Source: Bacteroides intestinalis
Lineage (GTDB): Bacteria; Bacteroidota; Bacteroidia; Bacteroidales; Bacteroidaceae
Assembly: GCF_003464595.1 (NCBI RefSeq)
Contig: NZ_QRZF01000013.1
Span: 1-64,000 of the forward strand
DNA length: 64,000 bases
Reading direction: 5' to 3'
The notes under the pieces were generated by a model. That model had not been told where the DNA came from. It saw only the letters and a program-made list of their open reading frames with translations, and searched no databases. Below, piece after piece: positions 1 to 8,185 of the stretch. Within the stretch, counting starts at the first letter, position 1; the number at the start of each line of letters is the position of its first letter. Both the position numbers and the translations under genes were made by a program.

Positions 1-53
1 ATTTAATCGTATTTATTTAACTTTGAAACAATGAAAGTACTTATATATAGCTA

Positions 54-213
54 TTTGTCAAACATTATAGCTGTGTATAGCAAAGCAGGAACTCTTTGAA
101 AAGCCTGTAAAGTAAAACAGGAAGAATCAAGAAGTAATGTAAAGCAAACCAGGAAGACTTTCAGGTTTCTGTACAATGAATCAGGAAGAGATTATTAGAG
201 AGTGTAAACCGTT
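54..213. repeat. Degenerate 32-bp tandem repeat array
   Basis: The word CAGGAA recurs at 86, 118, 150 and 182, an exact 32-base period. Exactly 20 bases after each of the first three comes a TGTAAAG-like word (106, 138, 170); in the fourth unit it comes after 21 bases (203). A weaker unit lacking CAGGAA starts near 54 and still has TGTATAGCAAAG at offset 20. The bases between are poorly conserved. No reading frame crosses it. The function is unknown; spaced binding sites are one possibility. Confidence 0.7.
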
Positions 214-217
214 TACA
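203..217. promoter_or_regulatory. Perfect 7-bp-arm palindrome
   Basis: TGTAAAC, one C, then GTTTACA form a perfect inverted repeat at the junction between the 32-bp and 22-bp arrays. It resembles the GTAA...TTAC units that follow, so it may be the best-matching site of one family of protein-binding sites. No regulator can be assigned. Confidence 0.5.
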
Positions 218-236
218 GGCATAGTCATACCTCAGC

Positions 237-319
237 ATGTAACGGTCTTTACCCCATATTGTAACGACCTTTACCACCGTATGTAACGGCCTTTACCGCG
301 TCATGTAACGGCCTTTACC
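237..319. repeat. 22-bp tandem repeat array, four copies
   Basis: TGTAACG recurs at 238, 260, 282 and 304, and CTTTACC at 247, 269, 291 and 313, both with an exact 22-base period. Each unit reads GTAACGGCCTTTAC or a close variant, an imperfect inverted repeat (GTAA-GGCC-TTAC). Copies 3 and 4 are almost identical. A period of two helical turns would place all copies on one DNA face. It lies about 100 bases upstream of the promoter at 421-465. There are no spacers, so it is not a CRISPR array. Confidence 0.75.
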
Positions 320-420
320 GCGACATGCGAACAGGATTAGCATGGGGGATAAAAAGAGTTACCATGAAAGAAAACGACCGCATCTCTGTAAGATTTCAAT
401 TCCGCTCTTCCCATAAAAAA

Positions 421-465
421 ATGAATAGATTCATTTTATTCTACCCTTCGTTTGCATTATCTTTG
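421..465 (+). promoter_or_regulatory. Promoter with overlapping palindromic operator
   Basis: ATGAATAGATTCAT (421-434) is a palindrome with 6-base arms. It is followed by the -7 element TATCTTTG (458-465), which matches the Bacteroides TAnnTTTG consensus. The palindrome ends where the -33 element should lie, so a bound protein would probably block transcription. An almost identical cassette lies at 6241-6285 in front of folC. The predicted leader to the start at 518 is about 45 bases. Confidence 0.65.
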
Positions 466-517
466 TGGTCAGTTTTATAACAAGAATATAAATTCATAAT
501 TAAAAAACAAAGAAATT

Positions 518-982
518 ATGGCAATGCATACATGGTTTGAGTGCAAAATCCGTTACGAGAAAGTAATGGAAAACGGAATGAACAAGAAAGTAACCGAACC
601 TTATCTGGTAGACGCACTCAGCTTCACGGAAGCAGAAGCACGTATTATTGAGGAAATGACACCGTTTATTTCAGGAGAGTTTACGGTATCGGACATCAAA
701 CGTGCTAACTATAGCGAATTATTCCCAAGCGAAGAAGAAGCCGCAGATCGCTGGTTCAAATGCAAACTGGTCTTCATCACTCTGGATGAAAAGAGCGGAG
801 CTGAAAAGAAAACATCTACTCAGGTCTTGGTACAGGCTGCCGACCTCCGTGATGCCGTTAAGAAGCTGGATGAAGGTATGAAGGGTACAATGGCTGATTA
901 TCAAATCGCTTTAGTGTCCGAAACACCTCTTATGGATGTATATCCGTACAGTGCAGAACCCAATGATAAACCGGAGGTTTAA
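518..982 (+). CDS. DUF4494 family protein
   Basis: A 154-residue soluble protein matching the DUF4494 family of Bacteroidetes in length and in its opening (MAMHTWFECKIRYEK). It has no signal peptide or membrane segment. Residues 78-112 (WFKCKLVFITLDE and following) look like a second copy of the opening WFECKI strand pattern, so the fold may contain an internal repeat. The function of the family is unknown. The gene begins a short plus-strand run with the YggS-like gene 14 bases downstream. It has its own promoter with a palindromic site shared with folC. Confidence 0.8.
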   Translation: MAMHTWFECKIRYEKVMENGMNKKVTEPYLVDALSFTEAEARIIEEMTPFISGEFTVSDIKRANYSELFPSEEEAADRWFKCKLVFITLDEKSGAEKKTSTQVLVQAADLRDAVKKLDEGMKGTMADYQIALVSETPLMDVYPYSAEPNDKPEV

Positions 983-996
983 TATATATTAGTATC

Positions 997-1665
997 ATGA
1001 ATATTGCAGATAATCTTCAACAAGTGCTGAACGAACTACCTGAAGGGGTGCGATTGGTAGCTGTTTCCAAATTTCACCCCAATGAAGCGATAGAAGAGGC
1101 CTATCGCTCCGGGCAGCGAGTGTTCGGTGAAAGTAAGGTGCAAGAAATGACTGCCAAGTACGAAAGCCTTCCCAAAGACATTGAATGGCATTTTATCGGG
1201 CATCTGCAAACTAATAAAATAAAGTATATTGTACCCTACGTAGCCCTGATTCACGGCATTGATTCATACAAGCTTCTTGTTGAGGTCAATAAACAGGCCG
1301 AAAAGGCCGGGAAAGTGGTCAACTGCCTGCTGCAACTACACATTGCAGAGGAAGAGACTAAATTTGGTTTCAGTTTTGACGAATGTCGGGATATGTTAGC
1401 GGAAGGTGAATGGAAAACTCTCAGTAACATACAATTATGCGGCTTGATGGGCATGGCGACAAATACAGACGACAATGAACAAATAGAGAAGGAATTTTGT
1501 TCATTAAGTAGCTTCTTCAAAGAAGTGAAAGACTCATGGTTTGCCGACACAGAGGCTTTTCGGGAGTTGTCCATGGGAATGTCCCACGATTATCACCAAG
1601 CTATTGCGGCTGGAAGTACTCTGATACGCGTAGGAAGCAAAATCTTTGGAGACAGAACGTATTAA
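997..1665 (+). CDS. yggS: YggS/PLPBP family PLP-binding protein
   Basis: A 222-residue single-domain alanine-racemase-like TIM barrel of the YggS/PROSC family. Members bind pyridoxal phosphate and act in PLP homeostasis and amino/keto acid balance without a known catalytic activity. The Schiff-base lysine is K25 in AVSKFHP. GES (124 of the DNA-coded segment RVFGESKVQE), HFIGHLQTNK and LSMGMSHDYHQAI, all family hallmarks, are present, and the C-terminal RVGSKIFG phosphate-binding segment is intact. It starts 14 bases after DUF4494 and is probably co-transcribed with it. Nothing unusual is seen. Confidence 0.93.
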   Translation: MNIADNLQQVLNELPEGVRLVAVSKFHPNEAIEEAYRSGQRVFGESKVQEMTAKYESLPKDIEWHFIGHLQTNKIKYIVPYVALIHGIDSYKLLVEVNKQAEKAGKVVNCLLQLHIAEEETKFGFSFDECRDMLAEGEWKTLSNIQLCGLMGMATNTDDNEQIEKEFCSLSSFFKEVKDSWFADTEAFRELSMGMSHDYHQAIAAGSTLIRVGSKIFGDRTY

Positions 1666-1690
1666 TCATTATTCATTAAACATTATTACC

Positions 1691-2668
1691 ATGGCAACAT
1701 TAAAAACTACTTTTGCCGGGTTAGAATTAAGAAACCCGATTATCGTCAGCAGTTCAGGCTTAACTGATAGTGCTGAAAAAAATCAGAAATTCTATGAAGC
1801 CGGTGTCGGTGCCATTGTTCTGAAATCTCTTTTCGAGGAGCAGATCATGATGGAAGCTGACTGGCTCGGAGATCCGAATATGTACCCGGAAGGCAGTGAT
1901 TACCTGGTAGAATACGTCCGCCAGCATAAGCTGTCTGAATATCTGGAATTGATTAAAGAGACTAAGAAAGTATGTCCTATTCCTGTTATTGCCAGTATCA
2001 ACTGCTATCAGGATGCTGAATGGGTAGGCTTTGCACAACAAATGGAAGCTGCAGGAGCCGATGCTATAGAAATTAATATTTTGGCGTTACAAACAGGTGT
2101 TCAGTACAATTACGGTTCATTTGAACAACGTCATATTGATATTCTCAGCCACATCAAAAAGACAGTTCGCATTCCGATCATTATGAAGTTGGGCGACAAC
2201 CTTACTAATCCGATAGCTCTGATAGACCAGTTATATGCCAATGGAGCTGCCGCTGTTGTATTGTTCAATCGTTTCTATCAGCCGGATATCGATATCGAGA
2301 AGATGAAGCAAATCTCAGGAAATGTATTCAGTACAGGAGCTGATCTGGTTAAATCTTTACGCTGGATAGGTATTGCCTCAGCAGCAGTAAACAAGCTGGA
2401 TTACGCAGCATCAGGCGGTATTCATTCTCCCGAAGGAATCGTAAAAGCAATTCTTGCAGGAGCTTCAGCCGTAGAAATCTGTAGCGCATTCTATCAAAAC
2501 AGTTATGCACTTGTAGCAGAATATACCCGTTTCCTGAATTTATGGATGGATCGTAAAGGAATGGAAACAATCTCTCAATTCAAAGGAATGTTGAATGTTA
2601 GCGATTTGAATGGTGTGAATACCTTCGAACGTACTCAGTTCATGAAATATTTCTCCAGCAGAAAATAA
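1691..2668 (+). CDS. Dihydroorotate dehydrogenase-like flavoprotein
   Basis: A 325-residue TIM-barrel protein of the DHOD/PreA-like group. The start at 1691 (MATLKTTFAGLELRNP) is chosen because the longer frame would begin inside yggS and adds an unrelated extension. FMN-barrel features are visible: the N-terminal GLELRNPIIVSSSG, an IIMKLGDN strand and AASGGIHSPEGIVKAILAGA near the C-terminus. The SCPN active-site motif that carries the catalytic cysteine of class 1 DHODs is not found; the corresponding region reads EINILALQTG. The true substrate is therefore uncertain and it should not be called pyrD. It is likely co-transcribed with yggS. Confidence 0.8.
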   Translation: MATLKTTFAGLELRNPIIVSSSGLTDSAEKNQKFYEAGVGAIVLKSLFEEQIMMEADWLGDPNMYPEGSDYLVEYVRQHKLSEYLELIKETKKVCPIPVIASINCYQDAEWVGFAQQMEAAGADAIEINILALQTGVQYNYGSFEQRHIDILSHIKKTVRIPIIMKLGDNLTNPIALIDQLYANGAAAVVLFNRFYQPDIDIEKMKQISGNVFSTGADLVKSLRWIGIASAAVNKLDYAASGGIHSPEGIVKAILAGASAVEICSAFYQNSYALVAEYTRFLNLWMDRKGMETISQFKGMLNVSDLNGVNTFERTQFMKYFSSRK

Positions 2669-2695
2669 CAGGAACCACACAACATATCATTATAC

Positions 2696-2754
2696 GTAAT
2701 GCCCCGTAACATATATTGTTAGTGTATCTAACGTATATTGTTACGGGGCATTAC
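2696..2754. terminator. Long hairpin between convergent genes
   Basis: GTAATGCCCCGTAAC (from 2696) pairs perfectly with its complement ending at 2754, and pairing continues with mismatches up to a short loop near 2723-2727. It lies between the plus-strand DHOD-like gene and the minus-strand dehydratase gene, so it can terminate both. The stem is much longer than a usual intrinsic terminator, and no long T run follows on either strand. Confidence 0.65.
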
Positions 2755-2786
2755 ATTTATTTATTACTACTTCCTTACAGGATGAC

Positions 2787-4694
2787 TCAATCCGTTTTCT
2801 TGTCCAATGCTTCGAAACATGAATTCTTACTGATAAATTCAGGAACGATATCCTTCATAGCTGACACAATCTTCATCTGATCATAGGTATAACTAACATC
2901 TATCAGTTTTTGGATACGCTCTTTTACTTCGTCATAATCATATTCACGGACTGTTGCAATCATGATCTTCTCATGGTAGGTCGGTTTGGTCAACTCTTTT
3001 ACATTCAGCAACTCTTCATACAATTTTTCTCCATGGCGTAGTCCTGTAAACTCAATCTTCACATCCGTACGTCCTGAAAGACTGATCATACGTTTGGCAA
3101 GATCTACAATCTTCACCGGTTTACCCATATCAAAGATATAAATCTCACCCCCATTTCCCATACTACCGGCTTCGAGTACCAGGCGGCAAGCTTCAGGAAT
3201 CGTCATGAAATAACGGATAATTTCAGGATGAGTAACAGTCACCGGACCACCACGTTGTATCTGATCGCGGAAGCGGGGAATTACAGAACCGTTTGAACCT
3301 AATACATTGCCGAAACGTGTCGTAATGAATTGGGTTACATGCCCACCTTTCTGTTGCAGCTTCTTCGCCAAAGACTGTACATAGATCTCACAAATACGTT
3401 TGGAGCATCCCATCACATTTGTCGGGTTTACAGCTTTATCGGTGGAGATCATTACAAACTTCTCAGCTCCATATTTCACAGCCAAATCAGCAATAGTACG
3501 GGTTCCATACACATTAATCTGAATAGACTCTGAAACATTGTCTTCCATCATCGGTACATGCTTATAAGCGGCCGCATGGAAAATATACTGAGGTTTATAT
3601 TCTCTAAAGATATCTTCCATGCGCGTAGCATTGGAAATATCTGCAATAATCGTTTCCGCATCAATATCACGCCAACGGTCCTGTAACTCCAGACGAATAT
3701 CATGCAACGGAGTTTCTGCCTGGTCTACCAGAATCAACTTATAAGGATTGAAAGAGGCTACCTGACGCATAATTTCACTACCGATAGAACCGGCAGCACC
3801 GGTTATCATCACCCGTTTTCCTTCCAAATGAGAGGCTACCTTATGGATATCGATCTCAATAGGATTACGTTGCAAGAGGTCTTCAATCTGTATTTCTTTC
3901 AGTTGGGTACGGTTCAAAGTCTGCCCACTCCATTCACTCAAAGGAGGCGCAGTCATTAGTTTGATGTTATGAGCCAGAAGACGGTCAGCCATATCAGATC
4001 TTTTCAGTTCCTCCATCTTGGCTGGAGAAATAATAATGGTATGTACATCCCGATCATTCAGTACATCAATTAGCGTTTCGTCATTGGCGAATACTTTCAC
4101 TCCCATCATCACCTTATTTATCAGCTCCGGCTCATCGGCAATGAAACCACGCAGACGGTAGTGATTACGCAAATTTACACGCAATGCTTTAGCAATATTG
4201 ACTCCTGCCTCCTTAGCACCATAAATAAAAACATTGGCACTATGACTTCCATCGAAATTCAGAAGTTCATAAAACATCTTCACAACAATGCGCGAACAAG
4301 ACATCATGGCAAAACTGATAATATATGCCATGAAGAATACGCTCACAGGTGCCAGGCGAACATCCATGTAGCTTGATAAAAGTACACTCGAAATCATCAG
4401 CAGCGCATAAGACACTGTCAATGAAACGAAGATGCGCATAATATCTATAAACGAAGAAAAGCGCAACACATTGGAATATGTGCGGAATATCCGAAAGAAT
4501 ACCAAGTTGACAATGACTGTACATACAATCGTTTTGTCAATGGTAGAGGATTCCAGGAAAATACTCCGGAAATCATATCGAAGTGCATAAGCCAACAGGC
4601 TGGATACAACGATTATCAATACATCGATCAACAGAATAGTCCAAATCGGCAATACCTTTGCTGAAAGGTATCGATGAAAAAATTTATGTTTCAT
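2787..4694 (-). CDS. CapD/WbpM-type nucleotide-sugar 4,6-dehydratase
   Basis: A 635-residue membrane protein of the polysaccharide biosynthesis CapD family. Four hydrophobic segments lie in the first 140 residues, then a Rossmann-like CoA-binding-type domain (about 150-260), then the catalytic short-chain dehydrogenase domain with TGAAGSIG at 298-305. The catalytic tyrosine is replaced by M428 in NVMGCSK (M-x3-K432), as in the WbpM/FlaA1 group that makes UDP-4-keto-6-deoxy sugars from UDP-GlcNAc. It supplies deoxy-amino sugars for capsule, O-antigen or glycoprotein glycans at the cytoplasmic face. No other glycan synthesis gene is adjacent, so it is a stand-alone copy. A -7 element lies at 4724-4731. 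Confidence 0.9.
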   Translation of the reverse strand: MKHKFFHRYLSAKVLPIWTILLIDVLIIVVSSLLAYALRYDFRSIFLESSTIDKTIVCTVIVNLVFFRIFRTYSNVLRFSSFIDIMRIFVSLTVSYALLMISSVLLSSYMDVRLAPVSVFFMAYIISFAMMSCSRIVVKMFYELLNFDGSHSANVFIYGAKEAGVNIAKALRVNLRNHYRLRGFIADEPELINKVMMGVKVFANDETLIDVLNDRDVHTIIISPAKMEELKRSDMADRLLAHNIKLMTAPPLSEWSGQTLNRTQLKEIQIEDLLQRNPIEIDIHKVASHLEGKRVMITGAAGSIGSEIMRQVASFNPYKLILVDQAETPLHDIRLELQDRWRDIDAETIIADISNATRMEDIFREYKPQYIFHAAAYKHVPMMEDNVSESIQINVYGTRTIADLAVKYGAEKFVMISTDKAVNPTNVMGCSKRICEIYVQSLAKKLQQKGGHVTQFITTRFGNVLGSNGSVIPRFRDQIQRGGPVTVTHPEIIRYFMTIPEACRLVLEAGSMGNGGEIYIFDMGKPVKIVDLAKRMISLSGRTDVKIEFTGLRHGEKLYEELLNVKELTKPTYHEKIMIATVREYDYDEVKERIQKLIDVSYTYDQMKIVSAMKDIVPEFISKNSCFEALDKKTD

Positions 4695-4723
4695 TTCGTT
4701 TGACAGTTTTGTTTTAGGCGAGG

Positions 4724-4731
4724 CAAAGATA
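4724..4731 (-). promoter_or_regulatory. -7 promoter element
   Basis: TATCTTTG on the minus strand matches the Bacteroides TAnnTTTG -7 consensus and lies 30 bases upstream of the dehydratase start. No TTTG is found at the expected 19-21 base spacing, so only half of the promoter is supported. Confidence 0.5.
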
Positions 4732-4786
4732 CATTATTTTTTATCAAATATGGGAAGAAAAAGATAAAAATGTGTGATAAAATTAA

Positions 4787-4822
4787 ATGGCGGCAAAGTT
4801 ACGTATATAACCTTGTCGCCAT
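4787..4822 (-). terminator. Terminator after the PhoH gene
   Basis: ATGGCGGCAAAGTTA (4787-4801) pairs with TAACCTTGTCGCCAT (4808-4822), with two non-Watson-Crick positions and a 6-base loop. On the minus strand the stem is followed by TTTAATTTT. It lies just after the PhoH stop codon. Confidence 0.6.
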
Positions 4823-4844
4823 ATTTATTGCCTATGAAGCTCTG

Positions 4845-6170
4845 TTACATCAAATTACTAGCTAATTCACTTAGTTGACTACGCTCTCCTTTTAACAAAT
4901 TCACATGAGCAAAAAGGTTCTGATCTTTCATACGGTCAATCATGTAAACCAGACCATTGGACTGGCTGTCCAGATACGGTTGGTCTATCTGCTGGATATC
5001 ACCGGTAAACACCATTTTGGTTCCTTCGCCAGCACGGGTGATAATCGTTTTTATTTCATGTGGAGTCAAGTTTTGTGCTTCATCAATGATGCAATAAGTT
5101 TCACTCAAACTACGTCCACGAATGAAGGCTAACGCCTCGATTACCAGTTGCTCGCTTTTCTGCATATCTTCCAAACGTTTTACTTCAGTAGAATTAGAAG
5201 CAAACTGACGCTTAATGACATTCAGATTATCGAACAAGGGTTGCATATATGGTGCCACTTTTTCTTTTGCATCACCCGGCAGAAAACCAATGTCTTTATT
5301 GGATAGAGCAACAATCGGACGTGCCAGCAGAATCTGTTTATAATCATTCATCTGACTAAGGGCAGCTGCTAAAGCCAACAATGTCTTTCCCGTACCAGCC
5401 TTACCCGTCAGAGCAACCAACTTAATATTAGGATCAGTCAACACTTCGAAAGCAAAACTTTGTTCGGCATTTCTGGGTTCAATGCCATAGTTCTTTGTTT
5501 TATTTACCCGGCAAATGGAATGTGTAAAAGGATTGTAACGAGCAAGCACACTGTTCCTGTCACTTTTCAGGATAAAACATTCATTCGGATGAATGATATC
5601 TTTGAAATCAAACTCATTGATATCCAGTCCTTCTCTGGAAGAATAAATCCGATCTATCAAAGCAGGATCAATTCCCTCAAACACCTCATTTGATTTTTCA
5701 AATATATCCACATTTATCACCTTGTCGTTGATATAATCTTCACAAAGCAGACCTATGGAACGTGCTTTCATCCGGAGGTTCACATCCTTAGTCACCAGGA
5801 TGGTTTTCATGTCCTTCTTCTGGCGCGTCAACCAGTCCGCTACAGCCAGAATCTTATGATCGGGAATACGCTCGGGGAATGAGTCGGACACCTCCGGAGC
5901 ATCCACCGAACCGGCTATCACAAACAAGCGTCCCAGTCCCTCGCCCAGCGGAGCGCCTTTGTAGAAAAGACTGTCATCGGTTATCAAATCGAGTTCACGG
6001 AGAAATTCACGGGCATTGAAGTTAATCTGTTCATTCCCTTTCTTGAATTTGTCCAATTCTTCAAGAACTACGATGGGAAGATAAATATCGTTCTCTTGGA
6101 AATTCTTAAGACAGTTATAGTCGTGAAGGATTACATTCGTATCAATCACAAAATTTTTCTTTGCTCCCAT
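4845..6170 (-). CDS. PIN domain-PhoH family protein (PhoH2 type)
   Basis: A 441-residue fusion of an N-terminal PIN ribonuclease domain (about 5-140, with FVIDTNVILHD carrying D10 and further acidic residues such as E38 and D105) and a C-terminal PhoH ATPase domain (about 230-441). Walker A is GKAGTGKT at 256-263 and Walker B is IIDEAQ at 361-366, followed by MVFTGDIQQID. PIN-PhoH proteins of other bacteria are ATP-dependent RNA helicases/nucleases; here that is inferred from family. It is flanked by its own terminator and a divergent folC. Function in Bacteroides is not established. Confidence 0.9.
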   Translation of the reverse strand: MGAKKNFVIDTNVILHDYNCLKNFQENDIYLPIVVLEELDKFKKGNEQINFNAREFLRELDLITDDSLFYKGAPLGEGLGRLFVIAGSVDAPEVSDSFPERIPDHKILAVADWLTRQKKDMKTILVTKDVNLRMKARSIGLLCEDYINDKVINVDIFEKSNEVFEGIDPALIDRIYSSREGLDINEFDFKDIIHPNECFILKSDRNSVLARYNPFTHSICRVNKTKNYGIEPRNAEQSFAFEVLTDPNIKLVALTGKAGTGKTLLALAAALSQMNDYKQILLARPIVALSNKDIGFLPGDAKEKVAPYMQPLFDNLNVIKRQFASNSTEVKRLEDMQKSEQLVIEALAFIRGRSLSETYCIIDEAQNLTPHEIKTIITRAGEGTKMVFTGDIQQIDQPYLDSQSNGLVYMIDRMKDQNLFAHVNLLKGERSQLSELASNLM

Positions 6171-6240
6171 ACTCTTTTAGATTTAAATTGTTGATATATT
6201 TGCCTCCAAAGCGAAGATAAGCTGCACTTCGACATAAAAA

Positions 6241-6285
6241 ATGAACAAGTTCATTTTATTCTGCTCTCAGTTTGCATTATCTTTG
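6241..6285 (+). promoter_or_regulatory. folC promoter with palindromic operator
   Basis: ATGAACAAGTTCAT (6241-6254) is a perfect palindrome with 6-base arms, followed at the same distance as in the 421-465 cassette by TATCTTTG (6278-6285). The stretch TTCATTTTATTCT is identical in both cassettes, as is TTTGCATTATCTTTG. The start of folC lies about 60 bases beyond. Confidence 0.65.
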
Positions 6286-6348
6286 CAGCTTCTAAGATAG
6301 GAATTAAAAAGAGAGAATGACTTGCTTTCTCGTTAAATATTTTAAAAG

Positions 6349-7602
6349 ATGGATTATCAGAACACTTTATTATACTTATATAACAGTGTCCCCATGTTTC
6401 AACAGGTGGGAAGTTCAGCATATAAGGAAGGCTTAGAGAATACACTGACACTGGACGAACACTTCGAACACCCGCACCGGAACTTCCACAGCATCCATGT
6501 AGGGGGAACTAATGGAAAAGGCTCATGTTCGCACACGCTTGCTGCCATTTTGCAGGAAGCAGGATATCGGGTAGGACTTTACACTTCTCCACACCTTGTA
6601 GACTTCCGCGAGCGTATTCGGGTGAATGGGCAATCCATCCCGGAAGAGTATGTAGTCCGATTTGTAGAAAAAGAACGAAATTTCTTTGAACCTCTGCATC
6701 CTTCTTTCTTTGAATTGACTACTGCCATGGCATTCCGTTATTTCGCCGATGAACATGTAGATGTAGCAGTTATTGAAGTAGGACTGGGTGGAAGACTGGA
6801 TTGTACCAATATTATACATCCTGATTTATGTATTATCACCAATATAAGTTTCGATCATACCCAGTTCCTCGGTAATACATTAGAGAAGATAGCAAGCGAA
6901 AAAGCCGGTATTATCAAAAGCGGAATACCCGTTGTGATCGGAGAAACTACTCCCGAAACAAAACCTGTATTTACAAAAAAGGCTCGCGAAGTGGATGCAC
7001 CCATTTTCTTTGCAGAAGAAAACCAAAAAGATGAATACCCCGGATTGGAATGTGAGCTGAAAGGGCTATACCAAACTAGGAATACCCATACTTTACTCAC
7101 TGCCATCGCACAGCTACAGCAAGCCGGATACAATCTGAGTGAGCAGGCCGTCCGTAGTGGTTTTGCCCATGTCTGTGAACTAACCGGACTGATGGGACGT
7201 TGGCAGAAATTGCAGGACACCCCTACTCTGATATGTGATACCGGACACAATGTAGGTGGTATCACCTATATCACAGAGCAGTTGAAACAGCAATCTTACC
7301 GAAAGCTACATATGATTATAGGTATGGTGAATGACAAAGACATACGTGGCGTATTGGCATTGCTGCCCAAAGACGCTGAATATTATTTCACGAAAGCCAG
7401 CGTCAAACGCGCATTACCCGAAAATGAACTTTCCCAGCTTGCTTCTGAAGCCGGATTACAAGGAAGCTGTTACCCGGATGTTCCTTCCGCCGTGCAAGCG
7501 GCACAAGAAAAAAGCCTCCCGGAAGACTTTATCTTCGTAGGAGGCAGTAGCTTTATTGTTGCTGATCTGTTAGCGAACCGCGATACACTCGATCTCCACT
7601 AA
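6349..7602 (+). CDS. folC: Folylpolyglutamate/dihydrofolate synthase
   Basis: A 417-residue cytosolic ligase of the Mur ligase fold. It joins glutamate to dihydropteroate or folates using ATP. The P-loop GGTNGKGS is at 52-59, followed by GLYTSPHLVDFRERI, which binds the substrate, and by the metal-site region VIEVGLGGRLDCTN. The C-terminal domain carries DTGHNVGG and ends with the typical VGGSSFIVADLL. Length is normal for the family. Its last 33 bases overlap the end of ridA on the other strand. Upstream is a promoter with a palindrome also present before DUF4494. Confidence 0.95.
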   Translation: MDYQNTLLYLYNSVPMFQQVGSSAYKEGLENTLTLDEHFEHPHRNFHSIHVGGTNGKGSCSHTLAAILQEAGYRVGLYTSPHLVDFRERIRVNGQSIPEEYVVRFVEKERNFFEPLHPSFFELTTAMAFRYFADEHVDVAVIEVGLGGRLDCTNIIHPDLCIITNISFDHTQFLGNTLEKIASEKAGIIKSGIPVVIGETTPETKPVFTKKAREVDAPIFFAEENQKDEYPGLECELKGLYQTRNTHTLLTAIAQLQQAGYNLSEQAVRSGFAHVCELTGLMGRWQKLQDTPTLICDTGHNVGGITYITEQLKQQSYRKLHMIIGMVNDKDIRGVLALLPKDAEYYFTKASVKRALPENELSQLASEAGLQGSCYPDVPSAVQAAQEKSLPEDFIFVGGSSFIVADLLANRDTLDLH

Positions 7603-7944
7603 AGCATCTTTCGGCAGAGCTTTCACTGCAACAGCTGAACGAGCAGGGAAATCACCATCAAAATAGGTGGCATATACTTTATTCATATCTGCAAACAATG
7701 ACATATCTTGCAGGAAAACAGTAGTTTTGACAATATTTGCCATCGTCAAACCTGCTTCTCCAAGGATATGCTTAATATTCTCCAATGACTGGCGGGCCTG
7801 TGCTTCAGCCCCTTCTGCCATCTGTCCGGTAGCTGCATCAATAGGCAACTGACCAGATACAAATATCATTCCATTCGCTTCGATAGCCTGGCTGTAAGGA
7901 CCGATAGCTCCCGGTGCTTTCTGACTGCAAATTACTTTTTTCAT
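7570..7944 (-). CDS. ridA: RidA family enamine/imine deaminase
   Basis: A 124-residue RidA/YjgF protein. These trimeric enzymes hydrolyse reactive 2-aminoacrylate-type intermediates produced by PLP enzymes. The substrate-binding arginine R102 in PARSAVAV and the glutamate in VEIECIAV (E119) are present, as is the family opening GAIGPYSQAI. The C-terminal nine codons and stop are antisense to the end of folC, so the two genes are fixed together and no terminator can lie between them. The start ATG at 7944 is the only good candidate. Confidence 0.95.
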   Translation of the reverse strand: MKKVICSQKAPGAIGPYSQAIEANGMIFVSGQLPIDAATGQMAEGAEAQARQSLENIKHILGEAGLTMANIVKTTVFLQDMSLFADMNKVYATYFDGDFPARSAVAVKALPKDALVEIECIAVR

Positions 7945-8128
7945 TCCAATAATATTTTAATATTCAACAATTTATGATTTATGCAAGAAAAAAAACAGAT
8001 ATTCTATGCAGTATTCTGCAACTTCATGCATTTACCTAATAGGATTATACACAAAAGAAAAATTCACTTATACCTGTTTTAAAAACCTAGACTTAGCTAA
8101 TTCTTTTTTGACACGGGAGTTTCCCGAT

Positions 8129-8158
8129 AAAGGCTCGGCTTGTGAAAGCCGAGCCTTT
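8129..8158. terminator. Strong intrinsic terminator hairpin
   Basis: AAAGGCTCGGCTT (8129-8141) and AAGCCGAGCCTTT (8146-8158) form a perfect 13-bp stem with a GTGA loop, followed on the plus strand by T residues. It can end transcripts of the minus-strand TPR gene (stop at 8186) and read-through from the plus side. A smaller hairpin CGGGA-GTT-TCCCG lies at 8114-8126. The remainder of 7945-8185 holds no gene. Confidence 0.8.
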
Positions 8159-8185
8159 TTTACAAACATATCATCTATATTACAA

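Noticed and set aside
237-319. CRISPR array
   Set aside because: The 22-bp units are contiguous with no unique spacers, there are only four, and no cas gene is nearby.
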